Of a stretch of DNA of 64,000 bases, positions 1 to 7,680 are shown piece by piece. The stretch is from Amycolatopsis iheyensis (GTDB lineage: Bacteria > Actinomycetota > Actinomycetes > Mycobacteriales > Pseudonocardiaceae). Each line of letters opens with the position of its first letter. Positions within the stretch are counted from its first letter, which is position 1. Where the stretch lies: positions 366,307 through 430,306 of the forward strand of contig NZ_JAMXQV010000007.1 of NCBI RefSeq assembly GCF_024703995.1, given 5' to 3'. The notes beneath the pieces are model-generated. The model was not told the origin of the DNA and searched no databases. It worked only from the letters and a program-made list of their open reading frames with translations. The position numbers were made by a program, and so were the translations under genes.

Positions 1-558
1 GGCGCGGACGTGGACGCGGTGGCGGAGCGGTTCGAAGAGGGCGTGGCGAAGCTGCGCGAGGCGGGCATCCCGGTGCTGATCTTCAACGGCCCGGACACGA
101 AGGTCCTTTCGGTGATGTCGGTGCTGCGCGGCAAGGTGGCGATCTACAACACGCACCTGTGGGCGATCGCGGAGCGCCACGGAGCCCGCATGGTGGACCT
201 GTGGGCGATGAACCCCCTCCACGACCGCCGAGCCTGGAGCGACGACCGGCTGCACTTCTCCCCGGAGGCCCACCGCAGGATCGCGCTGAAGTCGGCGGAG
301 GTCCTCGGCATCCCCATCGAGGGAGACTGGCGCGAGCCGTGGCCGGCGGAGGCGGCACCGTCGAGGTGGATCGACTCCCGGCGGTCGGACCTGACGTGGA
401 CGAAGGTGCACCTGCTGCCGTGGATCCGCCGCCAGCTGCGCGGCGAGTCGATGGGTGACGGGTTGTCCCCGAAGCGGCCGCAGCTGTCGCCGTTGGTGCC
501 CTTGGCGCCGCTGGACGTGCTCGAGGTGCCGGACAGCGCCCAGCAGCAGGCCAGCTGA
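1..558 (+). CDS. SGNH/GDSL-type hydrolase, C-terminal part (5' end outside window)
   Basis: The reading frame is open from the first base, so the N-terminus lies upstream. About 185 residues remain. The segment DDRLHFSPEAHRRIA carries the D-x-x-H catalytic pair typical of block V of SGNH hydrolases. An earlier block, VLIFNGPDT, resembles the core strand before the oxyanion region. The family cleaves ester bonds in lipids or acylated sugars; the substrate cannot be read here. The last 60 residues are basic and Pro-rich, outside the usual fold. A strong hairpin follows the stop, so this is probably the end of its transcription unit. Confidence 0.75.
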   Translation, partial: GADVDAVAERFEEGVAKLREAGIPVLIFNGPDTKVLSVMSVLRGKVAIYNTHLWAIAERHGARMVDLWAMNPLHDRRAWSDDRLHFSPEAHRRIALKSAEVLGIPIEGDWREPWPAEAAPSRWIDSRRSDLTWTKVHLLPWIRRQLRGESMGDGLSPKRPQLSPLVPLAPLDVLEVPDSAQQQAS

Positions 559-576
559 GGTTCCACGGGTCCCCTT

Positions 577-610
577 GAAGGCCACCATCCGCGATCGGGT
601 GGTGGCCTTC
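577..610 (+). terminator. Hairpin terminator after the SGNH hydrolase
   Basis: A 14-bp stem (GAAGGCCACCATCC at 577-590 with its complement at 597-610, one G-U pair) closes a 6-nt loop 18 bp after the stop codon. There is no U-tract, as is common in high-GC actinomycetes. Confidence 0.7.
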
Positions 611-725
611 GCACGTTCAGTGCCCAAGCGATCACCCCACCGCCAGTTGTCCACATGTCGACTCGCCTGGGGACAACTTGTGGACCACCACCCTTCCCCG
701 GCTCGCCAACCCGCTCCACCCGGCT

Positions 726-731
726 TACAGT
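726..731 (+). promoter_or_regulatory. Putative -10 box (TACAGT) for a leaderless transcript
   Basis: TACAGT lies 6 nt before the ATG at 738, and no Shine-Dalgarno sequence is present. This is the spacing expected if transcription starts at the A of the start codon. The same layout recurs upstream of several other genes in the window. Confidence 0.4.
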
Positions 732-737
732 CCCCTT

Positions 738-1472
738 ATGTCCGGTGGGCGTCGCTGGATCCTGGTGATCCCGATCGCGGTGCTGGTCACCGCCCTGCTC
801 GCCGGGGTCGTGACCTGGGCGCAGGCCGGGAACATCCGGCAGGACCTCACCACCCGCACGCAGGCCGCGCTGGCCGCCGCCGGGATCGGCAAGGGCTCCG
901 TCCGCTTCGACGGCCGTGACGCCACCCTCAGCGGCTTCGCACCCGATCAGGCCCTCAAAGCCCTCGACGTCGTCCAAAAAGTGGACGGTGTCCGGGCCGC
1001 CCAGGTCGAAGGCGATGTCACGCCGGCGCCGCCGAGCGGCACCACCACGACCAAGCCGCCCGAAAGCACCAGCCCGCCGCCGCCCACCACCACCGCCACC
1101 GCGCCGCCGCCGCCCACCGACAAGGCCGGCGTGCAGGCCGAGATCGACCGGATCCTCGACGAGACGCCGATCGCCTTCGAGCCGGACACCGCCCGGCTCA
1201 CGCCCGATGGCGAGCAGGCCGCGCGGGCCGTCGCGATCGCCCTCGCCAAGTCGCCGGACACCTTCCGGTACCGCGTCACCGGGCACGCCGCCCGCGGGTC
1301 CGGCAGTGCCGGCGGTGCGCTGAAACTGTCCCGGGACCGCGCCCGGGCCGTCACGCGGATCCTCACGGCCAACGGGCTGACGACCAAGCGCGTGACCTAC
1401 CGGGGCCTGGGCGACACCCGGCCCGCCGGCGGCGGCGAAGAGGACCGGCGCGTCGAAATCACCGTCGTCTGA
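738..1472 (+). CDS. ArfA-like envelope protein: TM anchor, BON-like domain, OmpA domain
   Basis: 244 residues. An N-terminal membrane segment lies at residues 7-30. A BON-like alpha/beta region follows (about 35-95, with repeated SGFAPDQ/VQKVDGV-type units), then a Pro/Thr-rich linker with TTTT and PPPP runs (about 98-132). The C-terminal half is an OmpA/MotB-type peptidoglycan-binding domain, with IAFEPDTARLTPDGEQ opening it and LSRDRARAV then YRGLGDTRP near its end. This order matches mycobacterial ArfA (OmpATb). The start was moved from an upstream TTG-type frame extension to the ATG that precedes the membrane anchor. The next gene, 17 bp downstream, encodes a small membrane protein, like arfB/arfC beside arfA. 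Function in wall anchoring is inferred from the domains. Confidence 0.75.
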   Translation: MSGGRRWILVIPIAVLVTALLAGVVTWAQAGNIRQDLTTRTQAALAAAGIGKGSVRFDGRDATLSGFAPDQALKALDVVQKVDGVRAAQVEGDVTPAPPSGTTTTKPPESTSPPPPTTTATAPPPPTDKAGVQAEIDRILDETPIAFEPDTARLTPDGEQAARAVAIALAKSPDTFRYRVTGHAARGSGSAGGALKLSRDRARAVTRILTANGLTTKRVTYRGLGDTRPAGGGEEDRRVEITVV

Positions 1473-1489
1473 AGGGGTGAGCGAAGCAG

Positions 1490-1879
1490 ATGCTGTGGTT
1501 GTTCGGGGAGATCTGGCTGTGGCTGGTCATCGCCTTCGCTCTCGGCGCGCTCACCTCGTGGCTCGTCCTGCGCGCCACCCAGCGCCCCAAGGCCGAACCG
1601 CACCCGGTGTACGAACCGGAACCGGAGCCGGCGCCCGAGCCGGCCGAGCAGACCCAGTTCATCCCCGCCGCCTGGGTCCACCCCGAGCCGGACCACCCCG
1701 TCGAACGCCACTTCCCCGACGACGAACACGAACCCGAGGGGCACCGCGAAGGACACCTGCCGCTGCCGCCGCAGCGCGGGCCGCAAGCCGAGGACTGGCC
1801 CACCGAGGAAGAACCCGCGTGGCCCGAAGCCGAGGACGCCACCCCGCAGTGGCCGCACCAGCCTGGGCGCGGTGGCTGA
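1490..1879 (+). CDS. Small membrane protein with acidic Pro/Glu-rich tail
   Basis: 129 residues. One transmembrane helix spans residues 3-27 (LFGEIWLWLVIAFALGALTS). The rest is a low-complexity cytosolic or surface tail rich in Glu, Pro and His, with the repeat EPEPEPAPEP near residue 45. The ATG follows GAAGGGG at a good distance. It lies 17 bp after the ArfA-like gene and is surely co-transcribed with it. Mycobacterial arfB and arfC are also small membrane proteins in an arfABC operon, so a helper role for the OmpA-like partner is the best guess. No enzymatic motif is visible. Confidence 0.65.
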   Translation: MLWLFGEIWLWLVIAFALGALTSWLVLRATQRPKAEPHPVYEPEPEPAPEPAEQTQFIPAAWVHPEPDHPVERHFPDDEHEPEGHREGHLPLPPQRGPQAEDWPTEEEPAWPEAEDATPQWPHQPGRGG

Positions 1880-1935
1880 CACCCATCCTGGTAAGTTCGG
1901 CTACGCACTGTGAGCGAAGCCGAGAAGGGGGTGGC

Positions 1936-2412
1936 GTGGCGCTCCCCCATTGGACACCGCAGCAGGTCCTCCCCCCGGGCCGCCACGCGTGCGACCTCGC
2001 CGACGTCTACGAACGCCTGGTCTTCGACGCCCCGCACCAGAACGAGCGCGAGATCCTCTTCAGCGCGCTCAACAGCTACCTCGGCGTCGCCCGGCGGATC
2101 ATGCCGTCGGGCCGCGCCTGGATCGGCGGCGAGCTGATCACGCGCACCGCGCACCCGCCCCGCGGCCTGGACGTCGTCCTCGTCCCGGACGAGTGGGGCG
2201 CGCTCAAGCGGCTCGACGACGCCGGCCGCTCGGCGCTCTACGGCCTGCTGACGCTGCGCGGCGTGATCGTCGGGCAGCCCGCGATGTACCTCGACCAGGT
2301 CCAGCCGGTCGGGGGCATGCTCGACGGCTTCCTGTGCCGTCCCGGCGACGAAGACGTCTGGGCCGAGGTCTGGGCCGAAGGCGGCAGGGGCTACCCGGAG
2401 ATGATCTGGTGA
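1936..2412 (+). CDS. Predicted nucleotidyltransferase-fold protein (DUF6932-like)
   Basis: 158 residues from a GTG with GAGAAGGGGG in front; longer in-frame extensions overlap the preceding gene and look like shadow sequence. The pattern AWIGGELITRT followed by RGLDVVLV resembles the GS...DxD strand-helix-strand of minimal nucleotidyltransferases, as in DUF6932-type proteins. Here the G-S is G-G and the first acidic residue of DxD is missing, so catalysis is doubtful. The stop overlaps the GTG of the next gene (GTGA), so the two are translationally coupled. This arrangement recalls toxin-antitoxin or defence pairs, but nothing in the sequence proves such a role. Confidence 0.55.
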   Translation: MALPHWTPQQVLPPGRHACDLADVYERLVFDAPHQNEREILFSALNSYLGVARRIMPSGRAWIGGELITRTAHPPRGLDVVLVPDEWGALKRLDDAGRSALYGLLTLRGVIVGQPAMYLDQVQPVGGMLDGFLCRPGDEDVWAEVWAEGGRGYPEMIW

Positions 2413-3293
2413 GGAACGAGTTCCGGCGCATCGCCGACGAGATCCCCGGCGGCACGTGGCTCGACGACCTCGCGCGCGCGTCGGCCATGGCGGCGAACGC
2501 CAAGTTCGAGCGGACGTCCCGCTCGCCGCTGCTGCACGTCTCGGTGATCGGCGAGCAGATCATCGACGCGTACACGTTCTCGGACATCAGCCGCGCGCTG
2601 CAGGACGCGACGGCCAAGATCGGGCACATCATCCGGAACCCTTCCGGCGAGGTCACCCAGGTCCAGCAGGCCGACCGCGACAAGGCCCCGCTGATCCAGC
2701 GCGGCCAGGCGGGCAACGCGATCTTCTTCGGCTTCCCCGAGCTCGACGTCACCGACGACGCGCTGATCGTCGACGGCATCGAGACGCTGTCCGAGCGCGC
2801 GGTCAAGGAGCTGTGCGACTTCCTGCCGGCGAACGGCTCGGACGACGGCGCGCTCGACGCCGTGCTGCTGCAGCGCGACACGGTCCGCAACGCCGTCAGC
2901 GACATCGTCAACGCCGTCGCGAAGAACGCCGGCATCGGGATGGCGCTGACCCCGACCGCGGGCGAGCAGGTCACCCGCAGCATGACCACCGAGCAGGCCC
3001 GGATCCTCCAGGGCAGCCTCCGGGAGTCCCGCGAGGCGGTCGGCTACGAGACGGTCCGCGGGCGGCTCGACGGCGTCCGCACCCGCCGCCGGATCTTCTA
3101 CCTCGACCGCGAGTCGGGCGGGACCATCCAGGGCGCGGTGGCGCCGGACCTGCTCGACGAGATCAAGGAGAACCTCGACCGCCCGGTGACCGCCCGGTTG
3201 CGCGTCGTGCGCACGACGACGATCGACGGCCGCCGTGGCCGGCCGGTGTTCGAGCTCCTCGAAATCACCCCCGAAGTGAGCCTTTTCGACTGA
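2409..3293 (+). CDS. Unknown protein coupled to the nucleotidyltransferase-like gene
   Basis: 294 residues; I do not recognise the family. The GTG start overlaps the upstream stop by 4 bases, with CCCGGAG about 10 bases before it. The N-terminal third is mixed alpha/beta, and the middle (about 130-200) is helical. The C-terminal part (RRRIFYLDRESGG, then a Val/Arg-rich strand pattern ending FELLEITPE) looks like a small beta-barrel. There is no signal peptide or membrane segment, so it is probably cytosolic. The coupling to a degenerate nucleotidyltransferase-like protein is the only clue to function. It could be the effector or sensor half of a two-component cassette. Confidence 0.55.
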   Translation: MRNEFRRIADEIPGGTWLDDLARASAMAANAKFERTSRSPLLHVSVIGEQIIDAYTFSDISRALQDATAKIGHIIRNPSGEVTQVQQADRDKAPLIQRGQAGNAIFFGFPELDVTDDALIVDGIETLSERAVKELCDFLPANGSDDGALDAVLLQRDTVRNAVSDIVNAVAKNAGIGMALTPTAGEQVTRSMTTEQARILQGSLRESREAVGYETVRGRLDGVRTRRRIFYLDRESGGTIQGAVAPDLLDEIKENLDRPVTARLRVVRTTTIDGRRGRPVFELLEITPEVSLFD

Positions 3294-3360
3294 AAAGTCC
3301 AGCTTGCGACTTTGGTCTTGAACACCGGAACCGACGCTCGTCGTGGGCCGTCCGCCCGCG

Positions 3361-3385
3361 AAAACAGTGGGACCCCCGATATTCT
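3361..3385 (+). promoter_or_regulatory. Promoter-like block sharing a motif with the ABC-transporter promoter
   Basis: AAAACAGTGGGACCCCCG at 3361-3378 matches 16 of 18 bases of the block at 36131, and is followed by TATTCT as a possible -10. No start codon sits at leaderless distance. It may be an upstream promoter for the MmpS-like gene or a relic. The rest of the 250-bp gap (3294-3543) is relatively A+T-rich, with no gene that I can support. Confidence 0.3.
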
Positions 3386-3543
3386 CCGCATTGATCACAT
3401 GGCCACACCCTGCGCGTGATGTCAGGAAATACCGATACCTCGCGCAAAATGGTGGGACAATGACTTTTTCCAGAATGTAACAATTTCGCTCGTGGGCACT
3501 CTTATGGGTTAACGTCGTCGCACTCCCACCCGAAGGGGTCCGC

Positions 3544-4212
3544 ATGATGACCGACCCGCAGTACCCGCCGACCACCGCCGCGCGCCACGGCAGGCCCGCA
3601 CCACCGGTGACGGCTACGGAGCGGCGTCAAGCCAACGCGAAACCCGGCCGGAACCTCCTCGCGATCGCCGGCCTGGTGCTCGGCGTGGCCGGGCTGGGTG
3701 TCACGTTCGTCCCGGACTACGGGTACATCGCCTGGCCGCTGGCCGGGATCGGGCTGGTCCTGGCGATCGTCGGGCTGGTCCAGGTCAAGAAGGGCACGGT
3801 GGGCGGCCGCGGGCTGGCGATCACGGCCACCGCGGTCTCGGTCGTGGCCCTGCTCTCGGCGGCCGGGATGCTGCTGTACTCGACCTTCCTGGGCGCCGGC
3901 GAAGCCGGGCTGCACATGCCATCGGTGGCCGGCGACAAGCACGCCGTGTCGTTCGAGGTGACCTCCGCGGGCGGCGCGACCGTGCGCTACGGGAGCCTGT
4001 CGGACCAGCGGACGGAAAACGCGCCCGCCAGCACCGACGCGTGGGAAGGCAAAGCGTCCTACAACAATGGCTCGTACTTGTTGACGCTGACCGCGGACAC
4101 CCGCAATTCGGGCGTGGACAACCTGATCAGCTGCGCGATTCTCGTCGACGGGAAGAAGGTCGCGGAAAACAGCGGCACGACGATCGCGCTCTGCACGGCG
4201 AACGTGAACTGA
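3544..4212 (+). CDS. Membrane protein with MmpS-like C-terminal domain
   Basis: 222 residues. The first 35 residues are hydrophilic. Two or three membrane segments follow (about 36-58, 62-80, 92-112) in the Gly/Leu-rich pattern of DUF4190 proteins. The extracytoplasmic C-terminus (about 125-222) has a V-x-F-E-V-T-S-A-G-G-A-T-V-R-Y strand pair and two cysteines (ISCAIL, ALCTAN) likely to form a disulphide, like the small MmpS proteins that partner MmpL exporters. No MmpL gene is in the window. The ATG is preceded by GAAGGGG at 8 bases. It ends before a convergent SARP gene and a strong hairpin. Confidence 0.6.
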   Translation: MMTDPQYPPTTAARHGRPAPPVTATERRQANAKPGRNLLAIAGLVLGVAGLGVTFVPDYGYIAWPLAGIGLVLAIVGLVQVKKGTVGGRGLAITATAVSVVALLSAAGMLLYSTFLGAGEAGLHMPSVAGDKHAVSFEVTSAGGATVRYGSLSDQRTENAPASTDAWEGKASYNNGSYLLTLTADTRNSGVDNLISCAILVDGKKVAENSGTTIALCTANVN

Positions 4213-4287
4213 GCCGAGCCTGGCGACCGGCCGGCCTACCCCCATCTCGGCCGGCCGGGCCGCCACGAGCCGCTCCTGGCGGCTCCC

Positions 4288-4316
4288 GGCCCCGCCGCGG
4301 TTTCCCGCGCGGGGCC
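4288..4316. terminator. Bidirectional hairpin between convergent genes
   Basis: GGCCCCGCCGCGG pairs with CCGCGCGGGGCC around a TTTC loop, with one bulged C. A second, smaller hairpin (GAGCCG/CGGCTC) lies just before it. It sits between the MmpS-like gene and the convergent SARP gene. The remaining sequence to 4503 shows no gene. Confidence 0.6.
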
Positions 4317-4503
4317 TGGCGCCGGCGTCTCAGCCTGCCCCTCCCCTAGGGCTCAGCCGGCACCGCCGAACCTACGCGGACGCCGGTCGGCGACACTAAG
4401 AATCCACTAAGGATCGACCGGTGACGCCGGGCCGTGACCCATTCGCAACCGGCATTCTCGCCACAAATCTCGATCACCGGCGAAGAGTTGTCGCGCGAAA
4501 CGT

Positions 4504-7269
4504 TCACCGCAGTTCGGCGAGCTCGGTCCGGACCTCACCGACGAGCTTCGGGTGCACCCGTTCGTAAATGCGCACCGACAACGCCAGCTGCTCCCGTGCG
4601 CCGTCGAGATCGCCCTTCGCCCGCAGCACCCGGCCCAGCGTCAGCCGCAGGCCGCCCTCCCGGACGACGAACTCGCGGCTGATCGCGAGGTCGATCGCCT
4701 CCCAGACGTGCCGCTCGGCCGCTTCGAGGTCGCCCGCGCGGCGGCTGAGCTCCGCCAGCTTGTCGAGGGACACGACGACCTGGTCGTCGTCGCCGAGCTC
4801 GCGGTCGATCCGCAGCGCGGCGCGCTGGTGCCCGATCGCGTCGGACAGCCGCCCGGCGCGCTTCTCCGCCTGCGCGCAGCTGCCGAGCGCCTGGCCGCGC
4901 AGCGTGTCGTCCGGGGCTTCCGCGACGGCCTTGGCCAGCCGCTCGACGGCCCGCTCGTGCTCGCCGAGCCGGCTCAGCGCGCGGCCGAGGTGCAGGTCGG
5001 CCGAGGTGACCAGGCGCGCGTCGGTGGACCCGGCCGACAGCTCCAGCGCCCGCTCGGCGTCGGCGAGGCCGGCCCCGGGCAGCTCGAAGGTCAGCGCGAT
5101 CTCGCACCGCGAGAGCCGCAGCCAGCACTGCCCGGCGACGTCGCCGGCGGCTTCCGCGGCCGCGACGCCGAGGTCGGCCAGCCGCGGCCACTCGTCCGGC
5201 AGCGGGCAGGCGACGCGGTAGGTGTGCCCGAGCCGGGCCAGCGGCCAGACGTCGTCGTAGCGGCCCGCGGCGTACGCGGCGTCCACCACCGCCAGGAGGT
5301 TCGGCCACTCCGCCGCGAACCAGTCCTGCGCCTCGGCGAAGCCCGCCAGCGGCGGCATCGCCTCCTCGGCGAGCACGCCGGAGAAGTCGAGCGGGTCGGA
5401 GACCCGGCCCAGGCGGCGCCGCGCGCGGTCGGCGACCGCCTGGTAGTACCGGACCGTCCAGCCGAGTGCCTCGTCGCGCTCCTTCTCGCCGAGCTCCTGC
5501 TCCGCGAGCTCCCGCAGGTACAGCCAGACGAGGTCGTGCGGGACGAAGACGTCGCGCGCGGTCTCGGCGATGAGGTTGTGCGCGGCCAGCGCGCGCAGCC
5601 GCCGCCGGGCCTCGGTCACCGGGATCTGCGCGACCGCGGCCATCAGGTGCGGCCCGACCACCACCCCGGGCACCGCGCCCAGCTGCAGGAACGTCTCGGC
5701 GATCTCGCCGGGCAGGCCGCGGAAGGAGACGTCGAAGGCCGCGCGCACGCCGTCGTCGGCGCCGTCGACCTGCAGCCCGGCCAGCCTGGTCCGCTCGTTG
5801 CCCAGCTCGTCGACGAGCTCTTCCGCGGTCCGCTGCGCGCTCGCCGAGAGCCGGGCGCCGGCGATCCGGAGGGCGAGCGGGAGGTAGCCGCAGAGCCGCG
5901 CGAGCGCGGCGTTCAGGTCGGCCGGGCCGGCGAGCTCCTCGATGAGCCGGACGGCGTCCTCGGGCGCGAGCGTGCCGAGGACGCGCCGCTTGGCCGCGTT
6001 GGACACCGCGAGCCCGTCGAGGCGGGACCGGCTCGTCACCACGGTCATGGTCCGCGCGCTCGGCGGCAGCAGCGGGCGCACCTGCTCGGCGGTGCGGGCG
6101 TCGTCGAGCAGCACGAGCATCCGGCGCCCGGCGATCAGCGACCGGTAGAGCGCGACGCGTTCGTGGAGCAGCTCGGGGATCTTCGCGGTGTCGACGCCGA
6201 GGCCGAGCAGGAACTGCGTGAGCAGCTCGGCCGGCTCCAGCGGCGGGTGATGCGGGTCGAAGCCGCGCAGCGACGCGAACAGGACGCCGTCCGGGAACCG
6301 CGTCGCGATCCGGTGCGCCCACCAGACGACCAGCGTGCTCTTGCCGACGCCGGCGGTGCCGGTGACCACCGCGATCGTGGTCTCGCCGGCCTCGGCGCGG
6401 GTCACGAGGCCGTCGAGCCAGGCCAGCTCGTCCGCGCGCCCGGCCAGGCTGGGCACCGCCGCGGGCAGCTGCGACACCGGCTCCCGCCGCGGAACGGAGC
6501 TTTCACGTGAAAGCTCCGCCCCCGGGCTTTCCCGAGAGGGCTCCGGGAGGTCGTCGTTGAGGACGCGCTCGTGCAGCCAGCGCAGCTCGGTGCCCGGCTC
6601 GACGCCGAGGGTGCCCAGCGTGGCGCGGGAGACGGTCCGGTACAGCTCGAGCGCGTCCCCACGGCGCCCGGCGTGGTAGAGCGCCCGCATCAGCTGGCCC
6701 GCGGTCCGCTCGGCCAGCGGGTCGGCGCGCACGATCGGGCTGAGCTCGACGATCAGCTCGGCGTGCCGGCCCAGCTCGAGGTCGGCGTCGACGCGGGCGC
6801 CGTGCACGGCCAGGCGGAGGTCTTCGAGCTCGGGGGCGTCCAGCGAGTCGGGCGTCCCGCCCAGCGCCGGGCCCTGCCACAGCGCGAGCGCCTCGGCGAG
6901 CAACGCGGCGGCGGCCTCCGGGGTGGCGGCCGACGCGCGGTCGAGCAGGGTGCGCGCCCGGTGGACGTCGATCCGGTCGGGCTCGGCGGCCAGCCGGTAG
7001 CCGGGCGGGGTGGTGAGGATGCTGGGGCCGTCGATCTCACGCAGGATGCGCCGCAGGTGGGACACGTTGCCGTGGACGATGGTGCGTGCGGTCGCCGGCG
7101 GGTCGTGGCCCCACAGGGCGTCGATGATCTCGTCGAGCCCGACGACCTTGCCGGGCTTGAGCGCGAGGAGGGCGAGCAGGCCACGGACGCCGGGCCCGCC
7201 GATCGGGATGGCGACGTCGCCGTCGAAGAGCTGGACGGGCCCGAGCAGCTGCAACCGGGTTTCGGCCAT
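4504..7269 (-). CDS. SARP-family regulator with NB-ARC and TPR domains (AfsR-like)
   Basis: 921 residues. An OmpR-type winged helix (about 5-95) contains ALWGHDPPATARTIVHGNVS. A bacterial transcriptional activation domain (BTAD) follows at about 100-240. The NB-ARC module has Walker A GTAGVGKST at 304-312 and the ATPase strand MLVLLDDART further on. The C-terminal third consists of TPR-like helical repeats. AfsR/SARP proteins activate secondary-metabolite or developmental genes in response to ATP and phosphorylation; no biosynthetic cluster is adjacent. The ATG at 7269 was chosen because AGGTGG precedes it; a GTG at 7296 in the same frame is an alternative. The linker between BTAD and NB-ARC contains in-frame repeat sequence, described separately. 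Confidence 0.85.
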   Translation of the reverse strand: MAETRLQLLGPVQLFDGDVAIPIGGPGVRGLLALLALKPGKVVGLDEIIDALWGHDPPATARTIVHGNVSHLRRILREIDGPSILTTPPGYRLAAEPDRIDVHRARTLLDRASAATPEAAAALLAEALALWQGPALGGTPDSLDAPELEDLRLAVHGARVDADLELGRHAELIVELSPIVRADPLAERTAGQLMRALYHAGRRGDALELYRTVSRATLGTLGVEPGTELRWLHERVLNDDLPEPSRESPGAELSRESSVPRREPVSQLPAAVPSLAGRADELAWLDGLVTRAEAGETTIAVVTGTAGVGKSTLVVWWAHRIATRFPDGVLFASLRGFDPHHPPLEPAELLTQFLLGLGVDTAKIPELLHERVALYRSLIAGRRMLVLLDDARTAEQVRPLLPPSARTMTVVTSRSRLDGLAVSNAAKRRVLGTLAPEDAVRLIEELAGPADLNAALARLCGYLPLALRIAGARLSASAQRTAEELVDELGNERTRLAGLQVDGADDGVRAAFDVSFRGLPGEIAETFLQLGAVPGVVVGPHLMAAVAQIPVTEARRRLRALAAHNLIAETARDVFVPHDLVWLYLRELAEQELGEKERDEALGWTVRYYQAVADRARRRLGRVSDPLDFSGVLAEEAMPPLAGFAEAQDWFAAEWPNLLAVVDAAYAAGRYDDVWPLARLGHTYRVACPLPDEWPRLADLGVAAAEAAGDVAGQCWLRLSRCEIALTFELPGAGLADAERALELSAGSTDARLVTSADLHLGRALSRLGEHERAVERLAKAVAEAPDDTLRGQALGSCAQAEKRAGRLSDAIGHQRAALRIDRELGDDDQVVVSLDKLAELSRRAGDLEAAERHVWEAIDLAISREFVVREGGLRLTLGRVLRAKGDLDGAREQLALSVRIYERVHPKLVGEVRTELAELR
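6496..6547. repeat. Palindromic repeat units inside the SARP linker
   Basis: Bases 6496-6517 form a 22-bp perfect palindrome (half-site GGAGCTTTCAC). A related imperfect unit, GGGCTTTCCCGAGAGGGCTCC-like, follows to 6547. Read on the minus strand, the two encode Ser-Arg-Glu-Ser twice in residues 244-258. The units resemble the intergenic elements at 18741 and 29012. Confidence 0.6.
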
Positions 7270-7442
7270 GCTCGCGCCCACCTCCCCGGGGTCCACGGTT
7301 CTTCCCCGGCGTCTCCCTCGCCGGGAAAATCAACCTACCGTGGTCACCGGCTGTCGAGCAGGCCCGGCACCAGGAGTTTTGGCGCTTCTGCGGATTCCGT
7401 AGCGCTCAGCGGGAAGCGGTGCGACATCCACCAGCGGACATG

Positions 7443-7489
7443 ACACGACCCCGTACCACCGGTCCCGATCCGGTGGTACGGGGTCGTGT
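7443..7489 (-). terminator. Terminator of the ectoine operon
   Basis: A perfect 20-bp stem (ACACGACCCCGTACCACCGG at 7443-7462, complement at 7470-7489) closes a 7-nt loop about 190 bp after the ectD stop. It separates the ect operon from the SARP gene on the same strand. The rest of 7270-7680 contains no gene that I can support. Confidence 0.8.
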
Positions 7490-7680
7490 TGGAGCAAACA
7501 GCCGGGCCGCCAGGGGGCGCGGTCCGCCCGTCCGTCACCGCAGGCGACCAGGCGGGTGGGCTCACCCCGAGCGAAGCACCCGCCGATCGTCCGCGAAGAC
7601 GTCTGTTGCGCGGGCCACACACCCGCGCGGTGGCGACACGGTAACAAAGCGCACCGGGTCGGTCACGCGCGGGCTGCTAC

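Noticed and set aside
4504..7269. Evidence for an antibiotic cluster around the SARP gene
   Set aside because: No polyketide, peptide or terpene biosynthesis gene lies nearby. The neighbours are the ectoine operon and envelope genes.
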